From Labyrinthula sp. Ha (Eukaryota > Sar > Bigyra > Labyrinthulida > Labyrinthulaceae), in NCBI GenBank assembly GCA_015227615.1, contig JAALGZ010000075.1, forward strand, positions 1-64,000: DNA of 64,000 bases. Direction: 5' to 3'. The translations under genes were made by a program, and so were the position numbers. Positions 9,459 through 19,142 of this stretch are shown one piece after another (positions within the stretch are counted from its first letter, which is position 1; the number at the start of each line of letters is the position of its first letter). Under the pieces are notes generated by a model. That model was not told the DNA's origin and did not search any database. It worked only from the letters and a program-made list of their open reading frames with translations.

Positions 9459-12400
9459 CTATCTTACTCCCTTCTCCCAATCAAATGGCGCAGCAAATGT
9501 CCACCAACCTTTTCTACAACCCCAATACCTTCCAAAAATCTCCAACTTCCTAACTCCTGGGTTCAATCTTTCTAATACTTCATATGCTTCTCGAGGCTTT
9601 CGACTTTGTTGGAGAACAGTGGAAACGATGACATCTGAACTTCTCTGTTTGGGTAAAACTGGACTTCCTTTAAATCCTACGAGCATAATTTCTTTAGAAT
9701 GCCTCAAGTATTGGCCTTGTGATGAGTGTTGATAACCATTCTTGGTTCTTTTGCTCCAGATGACGTATTCTACTAGACGGAAACCTTGGTTGCTCATCAA
9801 CTTTCGTCCAACATCTATCTTATTATTGGTCACCCACAAACCTACAATACCATCTTCCACAAGTTGTCCAAATGATATATTAAAGAGCTCCTTATCTGCT
9901 AACGTGGGATATTTTATGGTTAGCCCTCTCGTAGGACTGGATGAGGCTTGGTTTTCCCCCGGGGGATCAATCATTAAAACCCCAAATCTGCCAAACGATG
10001 TTAGATCCTGACATCTTATATCTCCGATTTTTAACTTGCTTCCGACAGGCTGCCTCCATAGTACAAGGTCATTAAACATATCTTCTCTTTTATATTTTAT
10101 TGTAAAGTATGAATCAGCAGGTGAACCAAAGATGGACCATTCAAAACCTTCAGGATCATTTTCTAATAGATTGGACAGTTTGGAACGATATCTTCTCCTC
10201 TCAACTACCTTCGATTTTTCCTTCTCTAAAAACTCCTCCCACTTATCTAGAGCGGTTACAACTTCTACTCTCTTTAATTCTGAAACTATTTCTAATTCAC
10301 TTTGAGATCGATTTTTTAATAATTCTAGAGGACTGATCTTCATTTTCTTGAGCCAGTTATTTCCCAATATGAACTTATTTGTATTGCAACTTAGGACATA
10401 GAAATGCGTATCTGGAAGCTCTAGAAATATGCCTTCTCCTTTTAGACAACAATGAATTTTTATGTAGCCGATGATATCAATCTGAACGCCAGAAACTCCT
10501 TTACATCTCGGGGCCTTTTTATGCAGTTCATCATTCTTATATATTGTTAATCCTCCCACTAAATTTTTACCAACGCAACTTTGCCACGCTCCACTATCAA
10601 GAAGAACATTATATTTATTATTTCCAAAAATTATCTTTAAAACGGATGATCTACTATGATTTGCTTCTACTTCCAAAACATCTATCTCTTTTCTATCTTG
10701 ATTTTTAAAAAGTTTGACAATCTTGGAAATATCTTCAATACTTAGCTGGCAGTTTGAAATTTGTTCTGCCGAAAGCAGCGGTATTTCTTCTTTCTTCTTT
10801 CCAAATTTCTGATATTGATGTAGATCTGACCAAGTCTTCCTTCTTATTTTCTTTAGTTCTTCTCTGGTCAATTGGACTCCGTTATTTATTATTACACCTT
10901 TCCTTCTAAAAACTGATCTTTTCTTATCATTGTAAGCTTTTACAATTCTTAAAGATATCTTGAGTCCGTGGAATTCATAGAGACGCTGACTTCCTATTGC
11001 AACTTTTACATATTCAACTAATTGGGACCTAGTTTTTCCGGGTAAATAACCTTCTTTCAAAATGGGTTCCCATTTTCCTAAACCGAATACATAAATGCAA
11101 TATTGAAGAGTATCTTTCTCATAGCTATTCCAGCCTTTGGACCTACTCAATCCTGGATACACTTGATCATTCAAAAGTTTTAGCTGTGGAGGATATTTTA
11201 TTATTTTCCAAGCTTCACTCAACCAGTCCGAACTTCTTAGCTGCGTTGCTTCTCGGAGTAAGTTTACTTCTGTTTCTTCTACTACTGTTGATTTTCTCTT
11301 ATATATATTGTAAGCTGACGTGAAATCTTCATGATCATTCTGATGTTGATTTAGGTATTTCTGGACTACACGAGGTACATCCTCAAATAGGAGCTGCAGG
11401 TCTTGCCAATTTGCATCTTTTCTGGGGAAACCTTTCCACCAGACAAGTGCTTCAAAACCTTCAACTGATTTCCTAATGTCCAGAAGCTTGTGCACTTCAT
11501 ATACTCCCTGATTGTAGTAGAAAGCGGCCTTAACTTGATCTGATATTCTGAAATCAGTGGGCTGCGCTTCATAGAGACTGAGTCTCTGAGCATGCGCAAC
11601 ATAATTCTTGCCATCTATGCTCTTTACTCTATAGGTAGTCGTACCTAGAACATCTGTTACTATATATGGACCCAGCCATCTTAGATGCAGTTTACCTTGG
11701 GCTCTTTGAGTACCTATATTACTCATAAGTACAAAATCTCCTGGTGCAAATTGCACTTGAGAAGATTTGAACTTTCGATTTATATATTCTCTTTTTCTCC
11801 TTCTATCTTCTACTATGATTGGAAATATTTTTGTTCTCCTATTCTCTATCTCTGATAATAGTTTATGGCATAGATCAATAAAACGAGCTGGATCTTTTGG
11901 AAAAACAATTTTGTTTGCTGAATTTATTAATGGAAAAGGTTTCAATTTCCTGGCTGGTTCGGCTACCATTTCGTTTTTTCTACCGAAGATGGAAGTCAGT
12001 TCATTAGGTGTGAAGCCTTTTCGAGTTGGTGTGTTGTTTATTACATCTGTGACCAGGTCTACGAGCTCATACCATCGGTCTCGATCAAGATTGTATTCGC
12101 TGCAAAGTTGCCTGAGATACCTCAGGATATATCTATTCATCACTTCAATGGAGCCATTGCTCCATGGTGAATACACCACTGAAAAATGGTGTTGCCCACC
12201 ATAGATGGAATTAAATTCTGAAACAATCTGGTTGCAGAAATGAGAACCATTGTCAGTGGAAAGTTTAAAACCCGAAGGCATTCCGTGCTCTGCCCTCCAC
12301 CTAACTAGCCCCTTTACTACAACGTGAGCACTTGGGCTTGGGTCATATATCATAAGAACTTTCCGAGATATATCCTCGACTAAAACTAACAGGTATCCCG

Positions 12401-15400
12401 AATATACTTTCATAAAATCGGAATGCAGTAATAATTCAGAAGAATCAACTGCATGAGGTATTTCTTTATATATTCTTCTCTCCAACTTTAGGTCTTTATC
12501 GCAGTGCAAGCATAACCTCTTTAATTTGGAGGCTAACATTCTGACATCTGATTTATTAAGACCTTGAAACTTATATTTATTCAAAATACGAACCACTTCT
12601 TCTACGCTTCCATGTTTACTTATTTGATGAGCTAACACTAAAAATCTCTCTACATGCTGTGGATGTATCAAGATCTCTCCTGCTTTATTTCTGTATAATC
12701 CATCTTCAGATGAGTTTACATGCGCAGTCGATTTTATTTTATCTTGTTTTTGGAGGTTCAATAGCTCTTTAACTGAGAGGTCTTTCCATTTTATTTTATT
12801 TTTAGGAAAGTTTCTACCTACTCTGGCTTCTATGAAGGATACAGATTCTGGATCAAACCTCCATCCTTCCTGCTTATTTTCAATCAATCCTACAAATGAC
12901 TGCCCCTTCTCTTTACGAATATTCACGATTTTCTTCTTCTCCAACTCAATGTCCTTCTCCCTGACCAAAAAAGTTATTCCTTTCCAGGTGAGGGTCCAGT
13001 TGTAATCATCCGTTGTTGGCATGCTCTCAGTCTCAGTGCCCGCTGTCGATCCTAGATATCCCCAGCGCGTAAGTAAATCTGCAAGTACATTATGTTGTCC
13101 ACCTATATGGTAGACTTCAACGTCGAATTCTTGCACTGTCAAAATCCACCTCTGGATTCTGCCAAAGGAAGATTGTTTCAAGTCTCTCGGGCTGCTCATG
13201 AGGTGCTTCACATTCATGTGATCAGTAAATATTTTTATTTTTCTAGTGACATTTATTAGTAAGAAACGATATCTTCGAAGGGTGCGGATGATGGGGTATA
13301 TTTCCTTATCTGTTATTGACCAGAATCTTGACGACTGAGTAAATTCTCCGCTGACGAAGAATATTGGCTCCCACCCATCTCCCGAAAAGCTAGCTAGAAC
13401 GCTGGACCAATATTTATCGCTGGCATCAGTAAAGATGCCCATCTGGCCGTCAGCTTCAAAAATTTTCAACTTTTTCTCTTGGCATCCCTCGATTATCTGC
13501 AGAAACTTCTGGAACTCTACTTGATCTTCCTCTCTCCACCACTTCCCTATGTCTACTTTCTTTCTGGCATCCTTCCTCATCTTTTTCCCTTTTTCCAATT
13601 TGATGTTCTCTTCAATTTCCCTCATTTTTGTATTTAAATGTCCTTTATTTTTACTTAGGTTGGGCAAAGAATCTGATAACCAAGTTGATACATACACTAC
13701 GTCTTGAAGTTGGCCAAGTGTTTGTGGACGCGGCAACTTTATAATTTTAGCGAAATAACTTGAGTCATATTTCCAATGACCTTTTTCCAGGATCCTGCCA
13801 CACCATTTGGTTTTCGATTGGATTAGATCGCACTTGTCCAAGTTGAGTTTGAACTTCTTTTGGATGCAATTTTTTAGGAACGTTCCAAGTAGTTGAAGAT
13901 AACCTGCAAACGAGTTATGGTATAATAGAGTATCATCTAACCATTGCAGGGCTCCTGCTCCGAATATCGAATCTCCCTCACTATTTGTCAATACCTCGTT
14001 TACCAGCCGTTCTTGATACACCTGTGGTGTATTTCGGAACCCTTGTGGTGCCATGCGCATACAATACGTACCAAGAGGTGTCACCATTCCGAAGTATTTA
14101 TATGAAGTTTCCTCCATCTTCAAATAGTCAAATCCCGAAAGGCCGTCGAAAGAACCGAACCAACATTCATTCCCCTTTAGCCATCCAAGTTGCGCCTCAA
14201 GGTCGGGCAAGCCAAGCCCTGTTGGCAAACAGTTTTTGTTCACCTTCCTCAAATCTACAACCATCCTGTATTCCGTTGGCTTCCTTGGCTTGGGCAACAT
14301 CATCACTGGACTAGAGAAAAATGGGTTGGGTTCCCGGTAGATCATGCCCATGTCAGTGAGCTCTTGTATCTTTTTCTTTAATTCTTCTAGGATAAGTTTC
14401 TTCACTGGATATGGTTTGGATACAAAAGTGCTGCTTGATGGATTTATTTCAACCCTCATTGGAGTGAGGTTGTTGAATTCACATTTGGCTTCTTTAAAAG
14501 CAAAGGCTGCTTTGAACTCCTTCAAAACCTTTTCTAACTCTGTTGCCTGTTCTAAATTCAAAGCTTGAGCCTTCACTAGGTCTTCAACTTTCTTTTCTAT
14601 TTTATTATTTAGGAGCTGCTGCATTTTTGGAGTGTCGATGTGAGGTTTGCTGGATGACGCTCCCACCTCATATTCCTTTCTCAGAATTTCATCCGACAGC
14701 TCATCCCGATAATATGCATGCTCGGCGTAGTCCGGTACTTCTCCCTCCTCTGCTGGTCCTACTTCCTCATCACTACTATTCGAACTCACCTCCGCAACTT
14801 TCCAGTCTCCCATTTCAACCATGTACATTTCTGGAATATCGACTGGATCTACACTTTCTACTGTGGGAACTACGCTGTCACCGGTTACCCCCGATACTCC
14901 CCCGAGGTTCCCGACCTCAGATGAGTCCTTCTGGTTATCCCTTGATACTTCATTCACCTGGTGTTTCTCCGAGGTTCGGTGTTGATGCGTATTTTGCTGA
15001 TGGTTTTGTTGTTGGAAATTCGAACCCCTACCATATCCTCCTCCAGTTTCCCGCTCTTTTTCTCGTTTCTTTAGTAAAGGGCAACCTTGTGCATAGTGGC
15101 CAGTAGAAAAGCAGTATCCGCAAAGATTATTTTCTCTGGAATATGCCCTTCTTTTCTCCAATGGCCATCCTCTGGGTACAATATGTTTCTGATATCCATT
15201 AGCTAAGGTAATTATTTTTAATTCACTATTTTTAGGATAAAAGGCTGAAGAAGCTGATTTCTTTACTGCACTCTGCTGTGTGTGATCTGGTGAACTCCTT
15301 TTTGTCTTGGAAATCTTCTGATGTTGAAGGGCAGCGCTTTGGATGTCCCACGTTGAAATTGATATCGCCGCTCTTCGCAACCCTCTCTTCAACTGCTTGT

Positions 15401-16373
15401 ACGTCCTCCAACCTTCTTCCGTCTGTCTCTCTTTTGCTCTACTGCTACCAAATTCGGTTGGGAGTCTCTTGATTATTTTTAGGCACACTTCTTTTTCTAT
15501 GCTCTTATTGTCGAAATGAATTCCGCGAAGTATTTTATCTGCTGCCTTCAAGAATGCTCCCATAGAAGCTGAAGGACTTCCCAAGTTCTTCCACTGGATA
15601 CCTTCTACCTCCCTTATTACGATTTTGGACCTACTACGATCCTCGTTCTTTTTTATTTTTCTTAAATACTTTAGGATCTTGGCCTGGACTGTCATATCAA
15701 AGCCTTCCTCAACTAAATCAACCTTCACTTCATTGGTCAAACATAAGGACAGATCTGCTACCGAAAGACCAAAGCGGCGTCGCACTACCATGGCCTCGTA
15801 AATATCGTATTCTGCGATGAATTTTGAAACCACTGGGGGGTCAAGATTAGGCAAGATTGGCTTGTCCTTGTATCTTTCCTCCCTTGTTCTGCCTTTAGCT
15901 TCGTTCCTAATTAAAGTGGGTACAGGTTGGAGTTCCGTTTCTTCTTCTTCACTACTGGAGCTATCGCTTGGTGAACTTTCTTCTAGATCTGCCTGCTCAT
16001 GATGTATTCTAAATGGGGTATGAATGTTTGAAGGAGTGGTATAACCAGTTGGACTATTTGACAAAGGTGGGCTCACACCGCGTTTTAGGAGGTTCAAGCT
16101 TCGTCTTATCTCCTCCCATTCCTGCCTTGACAAAGTGACTGTATCACTCTGTACCCCCTTTTCGGGAGTAGGATTTACTGCTGCTGGACCAGTTGATATT
16201 TCACCCTCAAATGACGGGGTTTCTTCTATTGGTTGTACGTTGACTGTTACTGAAGTATTATGGGTTTCTTCTATTTTTTCTTCTGTATTTGTGGGAACGG
16301 TTTCACCAGTTCTTGGTTCACTGGCACGGGTTCCCAATCTGCTGGATCTTCTTAAGGTTCTTCTTTCGCTCAT
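9459..16373 (-). CDS. Gag-Pol polyprotein with chromodomain, Myb-like, protease and MT-A70 domains
   Basis: 2304 residues in one frame. In order (approximate residues): a Gag-like region with a CCHC zinc knuckle (417-431, C-x2-C-x4-H-x4-C); reverse transcriptase (650-860) with LDD near 811; RNase H (970-1100) starting FTDASDK; integrase (1240-1420) with an HHCC zinc site and D, D, E near 1318, 1373 and 1409; chromodomain (1620-1680, YEVHKLLDIR...WWKGF); Myb/SANT-like domain (1743-1795, GWNSYEKDTL...GKWEPIL); retropepsin-like domain (1920-2010, LLDSGA then ILGNNWL); and an MT-A70-type methyltransferase domain (2125-2290) with MIDPP, GLWVTN, HSKEIMLVGFKG and LNPGVRKLEIFGR, closely like METTL3/IME4. 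The protease after integrase and the methyltransferase are unusual. Gag and Pol appear fused, with no shift needed. The protein is presumably cut by its own protease. Confidence 0.92.
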   Translation of the reverse strand: MSERRTLRRSSRLGTRASEPRTGETVPTNTEEKIEETHNTSVTVNVQPIEETPSFEGEISTGPAAVNPTPEKGVQSDTVTLSRQEWEEIRRSLNLLKRGVSPPLSNSPTGYTTPSNIHTPFRIHHEQADLEESSPSDSSSSEEEETELQPVPTLIRNEAKGRTREERYKDKPILPNLDPPVVSKFIAEYDIYEAMVVRRRFGLSVADLSLCLTNEVKVDLVEEGFDMTVQAKILKYLRKIKKNEDRSRSKIVIREVEGIQWKNLGSPSASMGAFLKAADKILRGIHFDNKSIEKEVCLKIIKRLPTEFGSSRAKERQTEEGWRTYKQLKRGLRRAAISISTWDIQSAALQHQKISKTKRSSPDHTQQSAVKKSASSAFYPKNSELKIITLANGYQKHIVPRGWPLEKRRAYSRENNLCGYCFSTGHYAQGCPLLKKREKERETGGGYGRGSNFQQQNHQQNTHQHRTSEKHQVNEVSRDNQKDSSEVGNLGGVSGVTGDSVVPTVESVDPVDIPEMYMVEMGDWKVAEVSSNSSDEEVGPAEEGEVPDYAEHAYYRDELSDEILRKEYEVGASSSKPHIDTPKMQQLLNNKIEKKVEDLVKAQALNLEQATELEKVLKEFKAAFAFKEAKCEFNNLTPMRVEINPSSSTFVSKPYPVKKLILEELKKKIQELTDMGMIYREPNPFFSSPVMMLPKPRKPTEYRMVVDLRKVNKNCLPTGLGLPDLEAQLGWLKGNECWFGSFDGLSGFDYLKMEETSYKYFGMVTPLGTYCMRMAPQGFRNTPQVYQERLVNEVLTNSEGDSIFGAGALQWLDDTLLYHNSFAGYLQLLGTFLKNCIQKKFKLNLDKCDLIQSKTKWCGRILEKGHWKYDSSYFAKIIKLPRPQTLGQLQDVVYVSTWLSDSLPNLSKNKGHLNTKMREIEENIKLEKGKKMRKDARKKVDIGKWWREEDQVEFQKFLQIIEGCQEKKLKIFEADGQMGIFTDASDKYWSSVLASFSGDGWEPIFFVSGEFTQSSRFWSITDKEIYPIIRTLRRYRFLLINVTRKIKIFTDHMNVKHLMSSPRDLKQSSFGRIQRWILTVQEFDVEVYHIGGQHNVLADLLTRWGYLGSTAGTETESMPTTDDYNWTLTWKGITFLVREKDIELEKKKIVNIRKEKGQSFVGLIENKQEGWRFDPESVSFIEARVGRNFPKNKIKWKDLSVKELLNLQKQDKIKSTAHVNSSEDGLYRNKAGEILIHPQHVERFLVLAHQISKHGSVEEVVRILNKYKFQGLNKSDVRMLASKLKRLCLHCDKDLKLERRIYKEIPHAVDSSELLLHSDFMKVYSGYLLVLVEDISRKVLMIYDPSPSAHVVVKGLVRWRAEHGMPSGFKLSTDNGSHFCNQIVSEFNSIYGGQHHFSVVYSPWSNGSIEVMNRYILRYLRQLCSEYNLDRDRWYELVDLVTDVINNTPTRKGFTPNELTSIFGRKNEMVAEPARKLKPFPLINSANKIVFPKDPARFIDLCHKLLSEIENRRTKIFPIIVEDRRRKREYINRKFKSSQVQFAPGDFVLMSNIGTQRAQGKLHLRWLGPYIVTDVLGTTTYRVKSIDGKNYVAHAQRLSLYEAQPTDFRISDQVKAAFYYNQGVYEVHKLLDIRKSVEGFEALVWWKGFPRKDANWQDLQLLFEDVPRVVQKYLNQHQNDHEDFTSAYNIYKRKSTVVEETEVNLLREATQLRSSDWLSEAWKIIKYPPQLKLLNDQVYPGLSRSKGWNSYEKDTLQYCIYVFGLGKWEPILKEGYLPGKTRSQLVEYVKVAIGSQRLYEFHGLKISLRIVKAYNDKKRSVFRRKGVIINNGVQLTREELKKIRRKTWSDLHQYQKFGKKKEEIPLLSAEQISNCQLSIEDISKIVKLFKNQDRKEIDVLEVEANHSRSSVLKIIFGNNKYNVLLDSGAWQSCVGKNLVGGLTIYKNDELHKKAPRCKGVSGVQIDIIGYIKIHCCLKGEGIFLELPDTHFYVLSCNTNKFILGNNWLKKMKISPLELLKNRSQSELEIVSELKRVEVVTALDKWEEFLEKEKSKVVERRRYRSKLSNLLENDPEGFEWSIFGSPADSYFTIKYKREDMFNDLVLWRQPVGSKLKIGDIRCQDLTSFGRFGVLMIDPPGENQASSSPTRGLTIKYPTLADKELFNISFGQLVEDGIVGLWVTNNKIDVGRKLMSNQGFRLVEYVIWSKRTKNGYQHSSQGQYLRHSKEIMLVGFKGSPVLPKQRSSDVIVSTVLQQSRKPREAYEVLERLNPGVRKLEIFGRYWGCRKGWWTFAAPFDWEKGVR

Positions 16374-16424
16374 GATTTACTACTTTTATTATTTTTGGCA
16401 CTTCTGATCTTATTGAATTCAATA

Positions 16425-16895
16425 TGGAGTGCTAGTATAGGTTTCTACCTGTTAAAATACTTCTCTGATAAGTATTCTTTGATGCTGGTTTTTCTTAAAA
16501 CTTCTGTTTAAATCTTCTGATTCTTCTCTTCTAAATCGCAAGGAAAAGTCGACACGAGTTCTTTTCTATATTTTTAACTATTAAGTTAGTGTCTGCTTAA
16601 TACTCCCTCTAAACTTCTCACTGAACCAAATTCTACAGCTAATTAATACGCTAAAATATTCTAGTCTTTACACTGCAACTTCCTGTATTCTCTTCTCATA
16701 TCCTTACCGGTATTCTTCCAGTTAGCTATGTTTCAATTTGAAATACATATCACGAGATTTCATTCACCATACCACGTCATCACTCTAGTTAAGAGATGTT
16801 AATTTTCAAACTTCGTAAACACAATAAATTGCGAAACGATCTTTTACCAGAAATTACGAGCGCGGATACATACCAAACTTCCCCATATTTCTACA
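16425..16895 (-). repeat. 5' LTR of the chromodomain retrotransposon
   Basis: 471 bp matching 8960-9430 with about seven differences. It should carry the element's promoter (U3) and the transcript start. The polyprotein ATG lies 51 bp beyond its inner edge, leaving a very short leader. Confidence 0.95.
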
Positions 16896-17199
16896 AATTT
16901 TCATGATGATATTGTCTTCAAGATATTTTCTCCAACATTCTCTTCAACAATTTTCTGATTGCCCAAAATATAATGCCTATAAATAGTTTAATGACGTAAT
17001 CATGTATTTGTGAATAAGACTCGTATTTGTGAACAAGTATTAATTAAAGATGGCTGCACAAAATCCAAGGGACAAAAACATACATTATAATCCGTTAAAA
17101 CAAATCAAAATAAACCGACATCTTTAAAAAGAAGTTTGAGAAGTTTAGAAAAGTATCGAAGAAAGTTTATCTCGTGAAACCTTATCGAAGAAAAGAAAT

Positions 17200-18849
17200 A
17201 TGAAATCTGCTTTAGTCGCCTTGTTTGCCTCTTTTGGAATAAGTTCATCTACTGAGAGTAGTGCTAAGTTTGTTTACACTGATACAAAGATTTGCTCAGC
17301 CTTTCATCATAGCTTATGTTTATCTTATGCAACAAAGAAGAAACATCTTATGCTTTCAAGAAGTCACCACATGGAGTTTCAAGTAGAACCTGTTGAAGAT
17401 TACTTGGCTGCTGTTCGCATTTTTGCTGAGAAGGGTGACCAGAAGCTTTGTTTGATTCCAAAGATTGAGAAAGATTTGAATTACATGACCATTGACCTTG
17501 CAGAGTGCGGAGCATCTGAAACTGAACTTGTTTTGTCAGTAGAAGAAAAACATGAGGATAAATTTGTTCTAAAGTTGAGTGAAGGTGTTGCCAAATCTGA
17601 GGAATCAAAGAATTATTGCTTATCAGCAACTTATAGAAACAAAATTGCATCAAAGAAAAGCAGCATTCACTCCGGTGGATATGTTGCCCTTGCTGAATGT
17701 GAAGAATCTTCTTCTGCACAAACTTTAGAAGCTCTCTCTTATTCATCCAAGCAAGTTACTGCTGCATTAGTATCTGAAAATAGTGATGAAGCAAGATTTG
17801 GAAGATATTGTCTTGAAGCTAGACCAGACTTGTGTTTGGGGGTATCATTAACGAATGGTACAATTCTTGAAGCTGATAAGTTGATCCAAGTGAAAAATGT
17901 AACCAAGAACTCAAGAAATGGCTTCTATGACTTAAAGATGCAGTGGTATAGAGATGTTGAAAACGGCAGATTAGCAAACGCAGCTGATTTAGACTACTGT
18001 TTGAAAGCGGATTACAACGCTACTTTAGGCTTAAACAGGTTGGGACAGATGTTTTCTGATGACACTCTTCTCTTGGCTCAGTGTTCTACGCATGAAGATG
18101 AAAAGTTTGTATTTAACCAACCTAGTGCTGAAAGGGAATTTGTAGAGATTAAGTCGGAGCAAGATAATGTTTGTGCTACTGTGGTTCGATGCATCAAATA
18201 CGAAGAAAACAGCTTTTGCTCACAGTACAATTCCTTTGATGTGAAGAGTGAAGAAGATCTTGAGCAGGGTGCATATGTAAGACTGAAAACATGTGATTCT
18301 GAAGCTAACATTGCCCAAAGGTGGTTATTTACTCCAGATTACTTGGCTACTAATCCTCCTACACCAGCAACTACAGAAGCTCCAACTGGAACTGTATATG
18401 AAACAGATTTTCCTACTGCTGCACCAGTTGAACCAACTGATGCACCTACTGGAGCACCTACTGAAGTTTCACCACTAACTGAGCAACCGACCAAGTTTCC
18501 AACACTGAAACCAACTGAAGAATCTGGATCTACTGGGGAAGAAACCACTGTAGGAATTAAGGGTGAAGAAACCTCAGTTGGGTTAACTGTGGGACTTATT
18601 TTGGTTGGAGTTATGTGCATGGCTGTTATAGTTTTTGGCGCATTGTTTTATAAGAGAAGACAAGAAGAAGAAGAAAGTTTGAAGAGTCAGATCGACGCGG
18701 ATGAAGATGAAGAAAGTGGAAGTACTAGTGGAAACGACGCTGAAGAAGAAGTTGTTTCTGAAGCAGAAGTTCCACAAGAAGATTTTGCCTCCCCAACAGG
18801 ATCTGCAGCAGGACACGAAGACAATGAGAGTTTTATTGCAAGGGTCTAA
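17200..18849 (+). CDS. Type I membrane protein: Cys-containing ectodomain, PT stalk, acidic tail
   Basis: 549 residues. A likely signal peptide (1-22, hydrophobic ALVALFASFG core) is followed by a ~360-residue ectodomain. The ectodomain has repeated blocks built around YCL/LCL...L.EC or L.TC and a closing QRWLF, which recall ricin-B-type beta-trefoil lectin repeats (C-L...L..C...Q.W.F). The similarity is loose, so carbohydrate binding is only a suggestion. Then come a PT-rich stalk (about 386-440), a transmembrane helix (about 461-483) followed by KRRQ, and an acidic Glu/Asp/Ser cytoplasmic tail. The topology is opposite to the small PT-stalk proteins nearby, but the stalk chemistry is the same, suggesting a shared surface environment. 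Single exon, first ATG. The upstream side is bounded by the retrotransposon LTR about 300 bp away. Confidence 0.8.
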   Translation: MKSALVALFASFGISSSTESSAKFVYTDTKICSAFHHSLCLSYATKKKHLMLSRSHHMEFQVEPVEDYLAAVRIFAEKGDQKLCLIPKIEKDLNYMTIDLAECGASETELVLSVEEKHEDKFVLKLSEGVAKSEESKNYCLSATYRNKIASKKSSIHSGGYVALAECEESSSAQTLEALSYSSKQVTAALVSENSDEARFGRYCLEARPDLCLGVSLTNGTILEADKLIQVKNVTKNSRNGFYDLKMQWYRDVENGRLANAADLDYCLKADYNATLGLNRLGQMFSDDTLLLAQCSTHEDEKFVFNQPSAEREFVEIKSEQDNVCATVVRCIKYEENSFCSQYNSFDVKSEEDLEQGAYVRLKTCDSEANIAQRWLFTPDYLATNPPTPATTEAPTGTVYETDFPTAAPVEPTDAPTGAPTEVSPLTEQPTKFPTLKPTEESGSTGEETTVGIKGEETSVGLTVGLILVGVMCMAVIVFGALFYKRRQEEEESLKSQIDADEDEESGSTSGNDAEEEVVSEAEVPQEDFASPTGSAAGHEDNESFIARV

Positions 18850-19142
18850 GTGTTCTTTGTTTCTTCTTGTGTAAAGTAGTAGATCAAACTTATAAATGGT
18901 TAAATTCCTCAATATAAACCCTCTTTTAACGTTTTCTGTTACAAACTCATAACAGAGGTTTGCAAGAAGTCTGTATCATTGATTTAAAGGAGTCTCTGTT
19001 AACCTTTTGAGTTGGAGTTTTGGGAGATATATGCTAAAATAGGCATTGTGCGTGATGTATTTAGGTGCAAGTAAGCTTTCAACCTTAATTGTTTCTAGTA
19101 ACTGAACTTAGAGAGTTCTCTTCTATATATATTGTTTAAAAT
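18850..19142. other. Convergent intergenic spacer
   Basis: About 290 bp between the convergent stops of the type I membrane protein gene and the PT-stalk gene at 19143. I see no ORF or structured element beyond AT-rich 3' flanks. Confidence 0.5.

Larger units (their letters stand above)
8960..16895 (-). mobile_element. Chromodomain LTR retrotransposon (Ty3/Gypsy-like), whole-looking
   Basis: A 7.9-kb element in minus orientation with two 471-bp LTRs (8960-9430 and 16425-16895), each beginning TG and ending CA. A purine-rich tract (on the minus strand AGAAGAGAGCGG) abuts the 3' LTR as a polypurine tract. The sequence atttt lies one base outside each LTR, a probable 5-bp target-site duplication. 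The LTRs differ at about seven positions (about 98.5% identical), so insertion is fairly recent. One ORF (9459-16373) fills the interior. The element looks whole. I could not identify the primer binding site next to the 5' LTR. It sits between a PT-stalk gene and a type I membrane protein gene without visibly breaking either. Confidence 0.93.

Noticed and set aside
14543-15106. 187-codon plus-strand frame inside the retrotransposon
   Set aside because: It is a shadow of the Gag/RT coding region on the other strand, with no ATG-supported or domain evidence.
17200-18200. Reading the ectodomain as a ricin-type toxin
   Set aside because: Only loose trefoil-lectin-like spacing is seen, there is no N-glycosidase chain, and the protein is membrane anchored.
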